This document shows positions 31,189 to 39,763 of a stretch of 41,417 nt of DNA, in pieces. The position numbers and the translations under genes were made by a program. The notes beneath the pieces are model-generated. The model was given only the letters and a program-made list of their open reading frames with translations, did not search any database and was not told where the DNA came from. Positions within the stretch are counted from its first letter, which is position 1. Each line of letters begins with the position of its first letter. The stretch comes from Gemmatimonadota bacterium. Its GTDB lineage: Bacteria; Gemmatimonadota; Gemmatimonadetes; Gemmatimonadales; GWC2-71-9. The stretch spans positions 1 through 41,417 of the forward strand of contig JAABRY010000014.1 of NCBI GenBank assembly GCA_011390645.1, written 5' to 3'.

Positions 31189-32439
31189 GGAGCCTACCGG
31201 CTGAGGGTGATCGGATTCGGTGTCGCCATTCTGGCGACCGCGGGATGCAGCGGCGGAGCACAGGGGAGCCTCGCGGCGGAGGCCGCGCCCGCTCCCAACA
31301 TCATCCGCCCCGGCATCGAGGTACTGCTCACGGATTCCCTGCATCTCGTGACGGATCGTCGCGTCGGTCTCGTCACCAACCTCGCCGCCGTCGATCGCGA
31401 TGGCGTCAGCGTGATTGATCGGCTGCGTCGCGGAGGCGTCCACCTGGTGGCACTCTTCGGCCCGGAGCATGGGCTGGCGGCAACTGCCGCACCCGGCGAA
31501 AAGGTCGCCTCCGCGGTCGACAGCGCGACCCGCACTCCAATCTACTCCCTCTATGGCAGCACCATTCGGCCCACGCCCGAAATGCTGGAGGGCCTCGATA
31601 TCCTGCTGGTCGATCTGCCAGATGTGGGGACGCGCTACTACACGTATACAGGCACGACGATCGAGGTCATGCGCGCGGCGGCCGCGGCAGGGCTGCGCGT
31701 CGTGGTGCTCGATCGCCCGAATCCAATCGGCGGGGCGATGCACGGCAACCTGCTCGATCCCGCCTTCGCGTCATTGGTCGGCCCGCTCGAAGTGCCCATG
31801 CGCCACGGACTGACCTTGGGCGAGCAGGCGCGGCTGGCGCGAGCGGACCTCGACATCGACGTCAAGCTGACCGTGGTCCCGGTGGACAATTGGGAACGAG
31901 ATCTCTGGCTCGAACAGACGGACCTCCCGTTCCGCGCTCCCTCGCCGAACCTCAAGGATGTCGACGCCCTTTTCCACTATTCAGGGACCTGCCTCTTCGA
32001 GGGGACCGCACTCTCGGTCGGGCGTGGGACCGATCTGCCATTTCATCAGGTCGGCGCACCGTGGCTGGACACCACCGCGGTGTTGGCCCGGGTCCGGAGT
32101 GCGAACCTCCCCGGAGTGAGCTTCGAAGGGACCCGCTTCCGTCCGCGGACGCCGGGAGATGGCAAGTTTGCGAACACGCCGGTGGTGGGGATTCGCCTCC
32201 GAATCACCGACCGTACGGCCTATGACCCCACCATCACCGCCGTGCACCTCCTCGCCGCGGTCCAGGCGGTGCATCCTGACGAGATTCGACTGGGCGGCAT
32301 CTTTGACAAGCTCGCGGGGGGGCGCACGTTGCGGGAATCGCTCCAGCGAGGCGACACACCGGCTGCGATCGTTGCTGGGTGGGGCGCCGACCTGATGGCC
32401 TATCGGGACCGTGTGACGCCCTACCTTCTCTATCCCTGA
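31171..32439 (+). CDS. namZ: DUF1343 / GH171 exo-beta-N-acetylmuramidase, NamZ-like lipoprotein
   Basis: A 422-residue lipoprotein with signal RVIGFGVAILATAGC. The mature part has the hallmarks of DUF1343, shown in Bacillus to be the exo-muramidase NamZ: LFGPEHGL, TPIYSLYGS, DLPDVGTRYYTYT, LDRPNPIGG and CLFEGTALSVGRGTDLPFHQVGAPW. NamZ releases terminal MurNAc from glycan chains, alternating with NagZ. The ATG at 31171 has AGGAG nine bases upstream. The first 18 bases overlap the nagZ-like gene on the other strand, so each promoter would lie in the other gene. A small hairpin follows the stop. Confidence 0.92.
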   Translation: MARHGHGAYRLRVIGFGVAILATAGCSGGAQGSLAAEAAPAPNIIRPGIEVLLTDSLHLVTDRRVGLVTNLAAVDRDGVSVIDRLRRGGVHLVALFGPEHGLAATAAPGEKVASAVDSATRTPIYSLYGSTIRPTPEMLEGLDILLVDLPDVGTRYYTYTGTTIEVMRAAAAAGLRVVVLDRPNPIGGAMHGNLLDPAFASLVGPLEVPMRHGLTLGEQARLARADLDIDVKLTVVPVDNWERDLWLEQTDLPFRAPSPNLKDVDALFHYSGTCLFEGTALSVGRGTDLPFHQVGAPWLDTTAVLARVRSANLPGVSFEGTRFRPRTPGDGKFANTPVVGIRLRITDRTAYDPTITAVHLLAAVQAVHPDEIRLGGIFDKLAGGRTLRESLQRGDTPAAIVAGWGADLMAYRDRVTPYLLYP

Positions 32440-32446
32440 GGGCTCT

Positions 32447-32466
32447 CCCCCGGCGGGGTTTCATAT
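32447..32466 (+). terminator. Short hairpin and T run after namZ
   Basis: CCCC and GGGG (32455-32458) enclose a 3-4 nt loop, followed by TTTCATATT. It starts eight bases after the namZ stop. The stem is short, so this is a weak intrinsic terminator candidate. Confidence 0.4.
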
Positions 32467-32565
32467 TGCTCCGCCACCCCCCCGCCCGTTACCTTTTCGG
32501 CCCGACCGCTCCCCGAAATTCAGGGCGTTTGGTCATGCGCAGGTAACCCGCAGGCGCAGGGCGAG

Positions 32566-33195
32566 GTGGCATTGGTTCCACAGGCGGTCAAACAGGGGTA
32601 TCTCGCGGCCACGACACCCTTGGTGCGGTGGCTGATTCGCCGTGGTATCACGCCCAACACGCTCACCACCATCGGGGCAGGGCTGATCATCGCCTCGTCG
32701 GTGGCCTATGGCGTGGGCGCGATGCGATGGGGCGGGGCGCTGCTGTTGCTGAGTGGGATGCTGGACACCCTCGACGGCCAGGTGGCGCGCCTCGGCGCGC
32801 AGACTACGGACTTTGGCGCCTTCTACGACTCCACGCTCGACCGGGTCGGCGACGGCGCCTCGTTTATCGGGATCGCGGCCTACTTTCTCTACGCTCCGGA
32901 CATCCGGTGGCGCGAAGAAGCGGTGTTGGCCTGTTTGGTCGGGATCCTCGCGGCGGTGCTCGTGTCCTACATGCGGGCGCGCGCTGAAGGGCTGGGCCTC
33001 GATTGCAAAGTCGGCGTGGCGCAGCGGTTGGAACGAATCCTCGGCCTTGGCCTCCCCACGCTCCTTGTCGGGGCGGGCGAGGGCGGGGTGGTGCTGACGA
33101 CCATCGTGGTCGTGCTCACCGTGTTGTCGATCATCACCGTCGGTCAGCGATTCGCCCATGTCTATCGGGTAACCGCCGCCGCCGGTGTCAAGTGA
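32566..33195 (+). CDS. CDP-alcohol phosphatidyltransferase, inositol-phosphate type
   Basis: A 209-residue membrane enzyme with about six helices. The full family motif is present: D67, D70-G71, A74-R75, G84, D88 and D92, with the exact spacing D-x2-DG-x2-AR-x8-G-x3-D-x3-D. Such enzymes attach an alcohol to a CDP-lipid with release of CMP. The myo-inositol-3-phosphate synthase gene begins 20 bases downstream, so the acceptor is most likely inositol-3-phosphate, giving phosphatidylinositol phosphate as in actinobacteria. Other acceptors, such as glycerol phosphate, cannot be ruled out. Start is GTG 32566. Confidence 0.9.
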   Translation: MALVPQAVKQGYLAATTPLVRWLIRRGITPNTLTTIGAGLIIASSVAYGVGAMRWGGALLLLSGMLDTLDGQVARLGAQTTDFGAFYDSTLDRVGDGASFIGIAAYFLYAPDIRWREEAVLACLVGILAAVLVSYMRARAEGLGLDCKVGVAQRLERILGLGLPTLLVGAGEGGVVLTTIVVVLTVLSIITVGQRFAHVYRVTAAAGVK

Positions 33196-33215
33196 CCTCT
33201 TCAAAGGAATACAGC

Positions 33216-34544
33216 GTGTCTGATACGACGGTCCGGACGGTTGCGCCGGCAGATGGCAAGCTTGGAGTGCTGGTTGTGGGACTCGGCGCGGTGGCCTCCA
33301 CCTTCATCGCCGGGGTCGAGCTGTCCCGCCGTGGCCTCGCCAAGCCGACCGGTTCGCTCACGCAGCTGGCGACGATTCGCCTTGGCAAGCGGACGGAAGG
33401 CCGTGCCCCGCTGATCAAGGATTTCGTCCCGATCACCCCGCTTGAAGACATCGTCTTCGGGGCGTGGGATCCGGTGCCGGACAATGCCTACCAGTCGTGC
33501 CTGCACTGCGGCGTGCTCGACAAGCATGAGCACGTCTATCCGATCAAGGATTTCCTTGAGGGGATCACGCCGATGCCGGCGGTCTTCGATCAGGCGTACG
33601 TCAAGCGCCTCGAGGGCAAGAACGTCAAGACCGGCAAGACCAAGCGCGAGCTGGCGGAGGCCCTTCGCCAGGACATTCGTGACTTCAAGGCGAAGCAGGG
33701 TGTGGCGCGCTGCGTGATGGTCTGGTGTGCCTCAACCGAGATCTTCATCGTGGCCGGCCCGACTCACCAGACCCTCGAGGCATTCGAGGCTGCGATGGAT
33801 GCGAACGATCCGTCGATCGCGCCGTCGATGCTCTACGCCTACGCCGCGCTGATGGAGGGTGTCCCCTTCGCCAACGGCGCACCGAACCTCAGCTGCGACA
33901 TCCCGGCGCTGGAGAAGCTGGCGCTCGACAAGGGCGTGCCGATCGGTGGCAAGGACTTCAAGACCGGCCAGACGATGCTCAAGACCGTGCTCGCGCCGAT
34001 GTTCAAGGCCCGCATGCTCGGCGTCGCCGGGTGGTACAGCACGAACATCCTCGGCAACCGCGACGGTGAGGTCCTCGATGACCCCGAGTCGTTCAAGACC
34101 AAGGAAGAGTCCAAACTCGGTGTGCTCGAGTACATCCTCCAGCCGCAGCTCTACCCGGAGCTGTACGGCGAGATGTATCACAAGGTGCGGATCAACTACT
34201 ACCCGCCGCGTGGGGACAACAAGGAGGGGTGGGACAACATCGACATCTTCGGGTGGTGCGGGTACCCGATGCAGATCAAGGTCGATTTCCTCTGCCGTGA
34301 CTCGATCCTCGCCGCACCGTTGGTGCTCGACCTCGCGCTTTTCTTCGACCTGGCGCAACGCTCGGGGATGAGCGGCGTGCAGGAGTGGCTGTCGTTCTAC
34401 TTCAAGTCGCCGCAGGTCGCGCCGGGACTCTATCCCGAGCACGATCTGTTCATCCAGCAGACCAAGCTCAAGAACACGCTCCGCTGGATGATGGGCGAGG
34501 ACATGATCACGCACCTCGGGCAGGAGTATTACGAGGACCGGTGA
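33216..34544 (+). CDS. ino1: myo-Inositol-3-phosphate synthase
   Basis: A 442-residue NAD-dependent enzyme that turns glucose-6-phosphate into inositol-3-phosphate. VLVVGLGAVASTFIAGVEL is the NAD-binding start. APNLSCDIPALE, the strongly conserved KDFKTGQTMLKTVLAPMFKA split by GGKD, and YNILGN-like STNILGNRDGEVL cover the active site, including several conserved lysines. The GTG at 33216 has AAAGGA eight bases upstream. It lies between the CDP-alcohol phosphatidyltransferase and a 96-residue unknown gene, all in one direction. Confidence 0.95.
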   Translation: MSDTTVRTVAPADGKLGVLVVGLGAVASTFIAGVELSRRGLAKPTGSLTQLATIRLGKRTEGRAPLIKDFVPITPLEDIVFGAWDPVPDNAYQSCLHCGVLDKHEHVYPIKDFLEGITPMPAVFDQAYVKRLEGKNVKTGKTKRELAEALRQDIRDFKAKQGVARCVMVWCASTEIFIVAGPTHQTLEAFEAAMDANDPSIAPSMLYAYAALMEGVPFANGAPNLSCDIPALEKLALDKGVPIGGKDFKTGQTMLKTVLAPMFKARMLGVAGWYSTNILGNRDGEVLDDPESFKTKEESKLGVLEYILQPQLYPELYGEMYHKVRINYYPPRGDNKEGWDNIDIFGWCGYPMQIKVDFLCRDSILAAPLVLDLALFFDLAQRSGMSGVQEWLSFYFKSPQVAPGLYPEHDLFIQQTKLKNTLRWMMGEDMITHLGQEYYEDR

Positions 34545-34554
34545 GGAGGTTGCA

Positions 34555-34845
34555 GTGAAGTACTTCCATCGCACCGGCGTGGCTCCCGACGCGGTCGTCC
34601 AACTGGCGACCGCGTACTTCGGGCCGCGCCTTGCTCCGACGGAGGAGGGCGCACGACGCCGGGCCTTCGCCGGGGCGCTGGGCAGCGTGAGCGTGAGCGT
34701 GGAGGCCGAGGGTGGCCACTACACCCGCGTCACCGTTGCGACCGACCAGCCTGGCGAGTCGGAGCTGGACAAGTTGGCCAAACGATTCCTCGGCGAGGTG
34801 CATGTCCTCGCCGATCCGGCGCACGCCCTTCGCGGCGCCTACTGA
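34555..34845 (+). CDS. Hypothetical small protein (96 aa)
   Basis: I do not recognise this protein. It has no signal or membrane helix and a strong ribosome site (GAGGAGG five bases before the GTG at 34555). A helix at about 8-22 is followed by a beta-rich middle (VSVSVEAEGGHYTRVTVATD) and a second helix (SELDKLAKRFLGEVHVLA), a small alpha/beta layout. It lies 10 bases after ino1 and 29 bases before E1alpha, so it may be co-transcribed with either. Confidence 0.75.
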   Translation: MKYFHRTGVAPDAVVQLATAYFGPRLAPTEEGARRRAFAGALGSVSVSVEAEGGHYTRVTVATDQPGESELDKLAKRFLGEVHVLADPAHALRGAY

Positions 34846-34874
34846 TCTCTCCAGCCCGAGGCGTGCATTCCGGC

Positions 34875-35972
34875 ATGGCCGTTCCGAGTCCCACCCCCCC
34901 TGCGGGAACCGCCGGTCTTACGCCGGAGCAGTTGCTGGACCTCTATCGCTGGATGCGCCTGACCCGAACGCTCGAGGAGCGTCTGGTCGCCCTCTATCGG
35001 CAGACCAAGGTGGTCGGCGGCTTGTTCCGGTCACTCGGGCAGGAGGGCTGCGCCGTCGGCTCGGCCTATGCCCTCCAGCGCACCGATGTGCTCTCCCCAC
35101 TGATTCGCAACCTCGGCTCGATGCTCGTCAAGGGCGCGACCCCGCTCGAGGTATTGCGCCAGTACATGGCCAAGGGCGACTCGCCCACGCGCGGTCGCGA
35201 GCTGAACATTCACTTCGGCGACGTCACCGATCGTCACTTCGTCGGACAGATCTCCCACCTCGGGGACATGGTGCCGGTCATGGCCGGCGTGACCTTGACG
35301 TTCAAGATGCGCGGCGAAGCGCGGGTCGGGCTCGTCTACGTGGGTGACGGCGCCACCAGCACGGGGGCCTTCCATGAGGGGATCAACTTCGCGGCGGTGC
35401 AGCGCTGCCCGCTGGTGGTTGTCGTGGAAAACAACGGCTACGCCTATTCGACACCCACGACCCGGCAGACCGCGGCCGAACGCATGGTGGACAAGGCGCT
35501 CGGCTACGGGATTCCGGGTGTGCGGGCCGACGGCAACGACGTACTCGCGGTGTACGAGGCGACGCAGGCGGCCGTGGACCGTGCGCGTGCTGGGGGGGGG
35601 ACGCAGCTCCTCGAATTCATGACCTATCGTCGCAAGGGCCACGCCGAACATGACAACCAGAGCTACGTGCCCGAGGGCGAGATCGAGCGCTGGGCCGCGG
35701 AGAACGATCCGATTGATCGCTACACCCATCGCCTGCTGCATGATTTCGGGGTGACGTCCGACGCGCTGGCCGCGATCGATGCGGACGTCGCGGCCGAAGT
35801 CGATGCCGCCACGGATCTCGCGGAACAGTCGCCGCCGTGCGATGGTCCGGATGCGCTCGTTGGCGTGTATGCTGATCCACCGGTCATGCCGGCCCTCTGG
35901 TACCGCGAGGGGACGCGCACCGCCGTCGAGACGCACGAACGTCCGGCCTCCTGGGGGACCCACGATGGCTGA
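34875..35972 (+). CDS. 2-Oxoacid dehydrogenase E1 component, alpha subunit
   Basis: A 365-residue thiamine-diphosphate enzyme subunit that, with E1beta, decarboxylates a 2-oxoacid and passes the acyl group to E2. The cofactor motif runs from GDG (157-159) to NN (186-187) in YVGDGATSTGAFHEGINFA and VENNGYAYSTP. FRSLGQEGCAVG and PLIRNLGSML lie at the substrate entrance. Whether it acts on pyruvate, branched-chain 2-oxoacids or acetoin cannot be settled from sequence. A GTG at 34863 is an alternative start. It overlaps E1beta by 8 nt. A nine-G run at 35592 encodes Gly codons. Confidence 0.92.
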   Translation: MAVPSPTPPAGTAGLTPEQLLDLYRWMRLTRTLEERLVALYRQTKVVGGLFRSLGQEGCAVGSAYALQRTDVLSPLIRNLGSMLVKGATPLEVLRQYMAKGDSPTRGRELNIHFGDVTDRHFVGQISHLGDMVPVMAGVTLTFKMRGEARVGLVYVGDGATSTGAFHEGINFAAVQRCPLVVVVENNGYAYSTPTTRQTAAERMVDKALGYGIPGVRADGNDVLAVYEATQAAVDRARAGGGTQLLEFMTYRRKGHAEHDNQSYVPEGEIERWAAENDPIDRYTHRLLHDFGVTSDALAAIDADVAAEVDAATDLAEQSPPCDGPDALVGVYADPPVMPALWYREGTRTAVETHERPASWGTHDG

Positions 35973-36942
35973 GATCACCTTTCTCGAGGCGATCCGCGAG
36001 GGCATCCTCGAGGAGATGGAACGCGACCCGTCGGTCTTCTGCCTCGGCGAGGACATCGGCAAGTTCGGTGGCGCCTTCAAGGTGACCGAGGGGTTGCAGG
36101 CGCGCTTCGGCGAGGGTCGTGTCATCGACACCCCGATCAGCGAGGCGGCCATCGTCGGAGCCGCCAGCGGTGCCGCCCACTATGGCATGCGCCCGGTCTG
36201 CGAGATGCAGTTCATCGACTTCATCTCGTGCGGCTATGACATCCTCACCAATTATGCCGCCACCGCGCGCTATCGGGCCTTCCTGCCCTGTCCCATCGTG
36301 GTGCGCGGGCCGTCAGGCGGCTACGTTCGTGGGGGGCCGTTTCACTCCCAGAATCCCGAGGCAGCCTTCCTGCACACCCCGGGACTCAAGATCGCCTACC
36401 CCGCCACGGCGGAGGACGCGAAGGGGTTGATCAAGGCCGCGATCCGCGACGATGATCCGGTGCTCTTCTTCGAGCACAAGTATCTCTACCGCCGGATCAA
36501 GGGTGTGATGCCCGACGGTGATCACGTGGTGCCGCTGGGCAAGGCACGCGTGGCCCGCGAGGGGAAGGATCTGTCGATCATCACCTATGCGGCCACGGTG
36601 TACAAGGCGCTGGAAGCGGCCGAGCAGTTGGAACGGGAGGATGGCGTGTCGGTCGAGGTGATTGACCTGCGCTCGCTGTTGCCAATGGATGACGAGGCAA
36701 TCGTCGCGACCGTGAAGAAGACCAATCGTGTGCTCGTGCTGCACGAGGACACAGTGACGGGTGGGATCGCCGGGGAAATCACGGCGCGCATCAACGAGCT
36801 CTGTTTCGAGTGGCTCGATGCACCGGTCCGGCGGGTGGCGGCGCACGACGTGCCGCTGCCGTATGCGCCGCCACTGGAGGACTTTGTCCTCCCGCAGACC
36901 TCGGATGTCGTGCGTGCGTGCCGTTGGCTCGCCGCCTACTGA
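35965..36942 (+). CDS. 2-Oxoacid dehydrogenase E1 component, beta subunit
   Basis: A 325-residue partner of E1alpha. VFCLGEDIGKFGGAFKVTEGL, DTPISEAAIVGAASGAAHYG and MQFIDFISCGYDILTNYAA are the cofactor and interface motifs of transketolase-like beta subunits. The C-terminal domain has SIITYAATVYKALEAAE and VLHEDTVTGGIAGEI. Starts at ATG 35965 within the end of E1alpha, so the two subunits should be made in equal amounts. E2 follows after 28 bases; no E3 lies in the window. Confidence 0.94.
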   Translation: MAEITFLEAIREGILEEMERDPSVFCLGEDIGKFGGAFKVTEGLQARFGEGRVIDTPISEAAIVGAASGAAHYGMRPVCEMQFIDFISCGYDILTNYAATARYRAFLPCPIVVRGPSGGYVRGGPFHSQNPEAAFLHTPGLKIAYPATAEDAKGLIKAAIRDDDPVLFFEHKYLYRRIKGVMPDGDHVVPLGKARVAREGKDLSIITYAATVYKALEAAEQLEREDGVSVEVIDLRSLLPMDDEAIVATVKKTNRVLVLHEDTVTGGIAGEITARINELCFEWLDAPVRRVAAHDVPLPYAPPLEDFVLPQTSDVVRACRWLAAY

Positions 36943-36970
36943 ACGTTTTCGGATTGCTGAAGGAGTGGGG

Positions 36971-38347
36971 ATGGCCACGATCGACGTAATCATGCCGCAG
37001 ATGGGTGAGTCCATCACTGAAGGCACGATGTCCCGCTGGATCAAGCAGGTCGGCGACGCGGTGAAGCGCGACGAACCGATCTTCGAGATCTCCACCGACA
37101 AGGTGGACGCCGAAATTCCGGCGCCCAACGCGGGTGTGCTCTCGGAGGTGCTGGTGCAGGAGGGTGAAACGGTCGCGGTGGGCACCATCGTCGCGCGGAT
37201 CGAGACGGAGGCCGGCGCGTCAGCGCCGGCCTCCGCTCCGAGCGCAGCGAAGGAGCCTCCCGCCGCTGCGCCTGCCGCCGCCGAGGCCCCCGCCGCTCCC
37301 GCTCCTGCCGCAGCTGCGCCGCCACCCGCTCCACCTGCCCCGAGCGCTCCCGTTGCGCCGGCCGGCACGGCCGAGGAGCGCCTGCAGCAGAAGTCCACGC
37401 CGCTCGTGCGCAAAATGGTCGAAGAGCACGGGCTCGATCTCGCGCAGATCCCCGGTTCGGGGTCGTCGGGGCGCGTGACCAAGCAGGACGTCCTGAGCTA
37501 CCTCGAGGGTGGTGCACCTGCCGCCGCGCCCGCCGCTGCTGCGGCGCCGAGTGCACCAGCCCCGGCGGCCCCGGCTCCACCGGCACCTACTGCCGCGCCG
37601 TCGACGCCCAGCGTGCCGACCGCCGCGACGGTGCAGGCCTGGGAGGGTGATCGTGTCGAGCCGTGGAACCGCGTGCGCAAGCTGACGGCGGATCACATGA
37701 TCCTCTCCCGTCGCGTGTCGGCGCACGTCAACTCGCTGATGGAGATCGACTACACGCACGTCGTGAACGTGCGCCGCAAGCTCAAGGCGCAGTTCGCCGA
37801 GCGCGGGGTGAACCTGACCTACCTCTCGTTCATCGTGAAGGCCGTGGCGGACAATCTCCGCAAGCACCCGGTCGTGAACGCGGCCGTCTCCGGCGACAAC
37901 ACCATCTTCCGTCGTGACATCAACGTCGGCATCGCCGTCGCGCTCGATTGGGGGCTCATTGTCCCGGTGATCAAGCATGCCGACGAACTGTCGTTGCTCG
38001 GCATCGCCCGCGCGATTCAGGACCTCGCCGAGCGGGCGCGCACCAAGAAGCTGGCCCCTGAAGACATCCAGAAGGGCACCTTCACGATCACCAATCCCGG
38101 TGGATTCGGGACGTATGTGGGCACGCCGATCATCAACCAGCCGCAGGTGGCCATCCTCGCCGTCGGTGCGATCGAGAAGCGGCCGTCGGTGATCACCCTC
38201 CCGGATGGCTCCGATGCCCTGGGGATCCGGACGAAGGGGATGTGGTGCATGGCCTACGACCACCGCATCGTCGATGGTGCGGACGCCGACCGCTTCCTGG
38301 CGGACGTACGCCAGTCGCTGCATACCTTCCCGGAGGAGCAGGGCTGA
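36971..38347 (+). CDS. 2-Oxoacid dehydrogenase E2, dihydrolipoamide acyltransferase
   Basis: A 458-residue core enzyme that moves the acyl group from lipoate to CoA. The lipoyl domain (1-78) has K44 in ISTDKVDAEIP. Two Ala/Pro-rich swinging arms (about 80-135 and 180-222) flank the E1/E3-binding domain (about 141-178; STPLVRKMVEEHGLDL, GRVTKQDVLSYL). The catalytic domain ends with H431 and D435 in YDHRIVDGADA. GAAGGAG precedes the ATG. An E3 must be encoded elsewhere. Confidence 0.95.
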   Translation: MATIDVIMPQMGESITEGTMSRWIKQVGDAVKRDEPIFEISTDKVDAEIPAPNAGVLSEVLVQEGETVAVGTIVARIETEAGASAPASAPSAAKEPPAAAPAAAEAPAAPAPAAAAPPPAPPAPSAPVAPAGTAEERLQQKSTPLVRKMVEEHGLDLAQIPGSGSSGRVTKQDVLSYLEGGAPAAAPAAAAAPSAPAPAAPAPPAPTAAPSTPSVPTAATVQAWEGDRVEPWNRVRKLTADHMILSRRVSAHVNSLMEIDYTHVVNVRRKLKAQFAERGVNLTYLSFIVKAVADNLRKHPVVNAAVSGDNTIFRRDINVGIAVALDWGLIVPVIKHADELSLLGIARAIQDLAERARTKKLAPEDIQKGTFTITNPGGFGTYVGTPIINQPQVAILAVGAIEKRPSVITLPDGSDALGIRTKGMWCMAYDHRIVDGADADRFLADVRQSLHTFPEEQG

Positions 38348-38348
38348 C

Positions 38349-38654
38349 GTGGGTCGCGTGCTGACGGCGGCCCGCGTTCGCGTGGCTGCCGAGCACGAGG
38401 CCGAGTACCTCGGCCTTCTGGAGGTGTTGGCCCAGCGGCTCGCGGCGCGGGGTCAGCACCTCTGGGTCTTTCGGGCCCGGGCGGATTCGGGCGTCTTCCT
38501 GGAGTTCACCGAGGGACGCGACGATGCCACGCACCGGGTCCATGGACCGGTCGATGCGGAGGAGGCGGAGATTGCCGCGCGCCTCGCCCGGGTGGCGACC
38601 TACGACGAAAGCCGCGATGCGGAGTGGGACGAAGTCCCGTTGCCCCCACGCTGA
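38349..38654 (+). CDS. Hypothetical protein (101 aa), possible dimeric alpha/beta barrel
   Basis: I do not recognise this protein. It starts at GTG 38349, one base after the E2 stop, and so is coupled to it. VLTAARVRVAAEHEAEYLGLLEVLAQRLAARGQHLWVFRARADSGVFLEFTE contains a strand-helix-strand order that recalls ABM-like dimeric ferredoxin folds, but no motif proves it. The C-terminal part is acidic and helical (DAEEAEIAARLARV). Its place suggests an accessory role to the dehydrogenase or only shared transcription. Confidence 0.65.
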   Translation: MGRVLTAARVRVAAEHEAEYLGLLEVLAQRLAARGQHLWVFRARADSGVFLEFTEGRDDATHRVHGPVDAEEAEIAARLARVATYDESRDAEWDEVPLPPR

Positions 38655-38668
38655 TCAAGGAGACACCA

Positions 38669-38929
38669 GTGCCACGCCAGATCATGACCACCGATGGGAC
38701 TGTATGGACGGTGACGCTCAGCGGCCGGTCCACGCAGTATGCGAAGGATGAGGTCTCCCTCGAGTACACCACGCCGGGCGAGACCCGCTACGTGCGCTTC
38801 TCGCCGCGCGGCGCCAAGGTGCCTGAACTCGCCTTCGAGGAAGTGTCTGACGCCATGCTGCTGCAACTCCTCCAGCAGTCCCAGCCGTCGTGGACCTCAC
38901 CCGCCGGCGACTACGCACGAGAGTCCTGA
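38669..38929 (+). CDS. Hypothetical protein (86 aa)
   Basis: I do not recognise this protein. The GTG at 38669 follows AAGGAGA by six bases, a strong ribosome site. The sequence is beta-rich at the start (MTTDGTVWTVTLSGRST, EVSLEYTTPGETRYVRFSPRG), then helical (FEEVSDAMLLQLLQQSQPSW). No cysteines, signal or membrane segments. It is 14 bases after the previous gene and 3 bases before the PHP gene. Confidence 0.68.
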   Translation: MPRQIMTTDGTVWTVTLSGRSTQYAKDEVSLEYTTPGETRYVRFSPRGAKVPELAFEEVSDAMLLQLLQQSQPSWTSPAGDYARES

Positions 38930-38932
38930 GCC

Positions 38933-39763
38933 GTGATCGACCTGCATTGCCACTCGACCGCTTCTGACGGGCTGCTTGCACCAGCGGACGTGGTGCGCGT
39001 CGCGTCAGAGGTCGGGTTGTCGACCATTGCGCTCACCGATCACGACACCACGGCGGGCCTGCTCGAGGCGACTCGCGCGGGTGCCGCGCTGGGCGTCCGT
39101 GTGATCGGTGGCTGCGAATTCTCGGTGCAGGCCTCGTGGGGGGAGATGCATCTCCTCGGCTATTTCCTGCCACCGGACGATCCCGCGATCGAGGCCTTCC
39201 TCGTGGACGCACGCGCCGATCGCGAACGCCGCGCGCGCGGCATGGTGTCGCGTCTGGCGGCGCTTGGCATCGCCATCACCAGCGAGGATGTGCTGCAGGA
39301 GAGCGGTGGCGGTGCGATCGGTCGGCCCCATGTGGCACGCGCGCTCCATCGCCTTGGGCACGTGCAGAACATCCAGCAGGCCTTCGATCGCTACATCGGT
39401 CGCGGGCGCCCGGCCTTTGTGGAAAAGACCCTCCCGACGTTGCGCGCGGTGGCCGACCTCGTGCACTCGCGGGGCGGGATCGTGTCGGCGGCGCACCTCA
39501 AGTACCACGGCACCATGGCCACCCTCGCCGCGTTGCGCGACGAGGGGCTGGATGCGGTGGAGACTCGCCATCCGAGCCATGACGGTGAGCGGGTCGCCGA
39601 GATCACCGAGGCTGCCATGGCGCTCGACCTCGCGCGCACCGGTGGGTCGGATTGGCACGGCGAAATGGACCCGCTCGGCACCCATGCGATGCTCGGGGCG
39701 ATGCAGGTCCCAGAGGCGTGGCTTGCAGTGCTCGAGGCCCGCCGCCCCTCCGGGGTGTCGTGA
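38933..39763 (+). CDS. PHP-domain phosphoesterase (RNase AM/YciV-like)
   Basis: A 276-residue metal-dependent phosphoesterase. DLHCHSTASDG at the N-terminus, LTDHDTTAGL, GCEFSV, and GRPHVARAL, SAAHLKYHG and GSDWHGEMDP near the end supply the His/Asp metal ligands of the PHP fold. The arrangement matches the YciV/TrpH group, where some members hydrolyse 3',5'-nucleotides or short RNA ends; the substrate here is not known. GTG start 38933, three bases after the previous stop; its TGA overlaps the SDR start. Confidence 0.9.
   Translation: MIDLHCHSTASDGLLAPADVVRVASEVGLSTIALTDHDTTAGLLEATRAGAALGVRVIGGCEFSVQASWGEMHLLGYFLPPDDPAIEAFLVDARADRERRARGMVSRLAALGIAITSEDVLQESGGGAIGRPHVARALHRLGHVQNIQQAFDRYIGRGRPAFVEKTLPTLRAVADLVHSRGGIVSAAHLKYHGTMATLAALRDEGLDAVETRHPSHDGERVAEITEAAMALDLARTGGSDWHGEMDPLGTHAMLGAMQVPEAWLAVLEARRPSGVS

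Noticed and set aside
34555-34845. A PurS-like or DUF-named assignment for the 96-residue protein
   Set aside because: The helix-strand pattern is compatible with many small folds, and no diagnostic motif is present.
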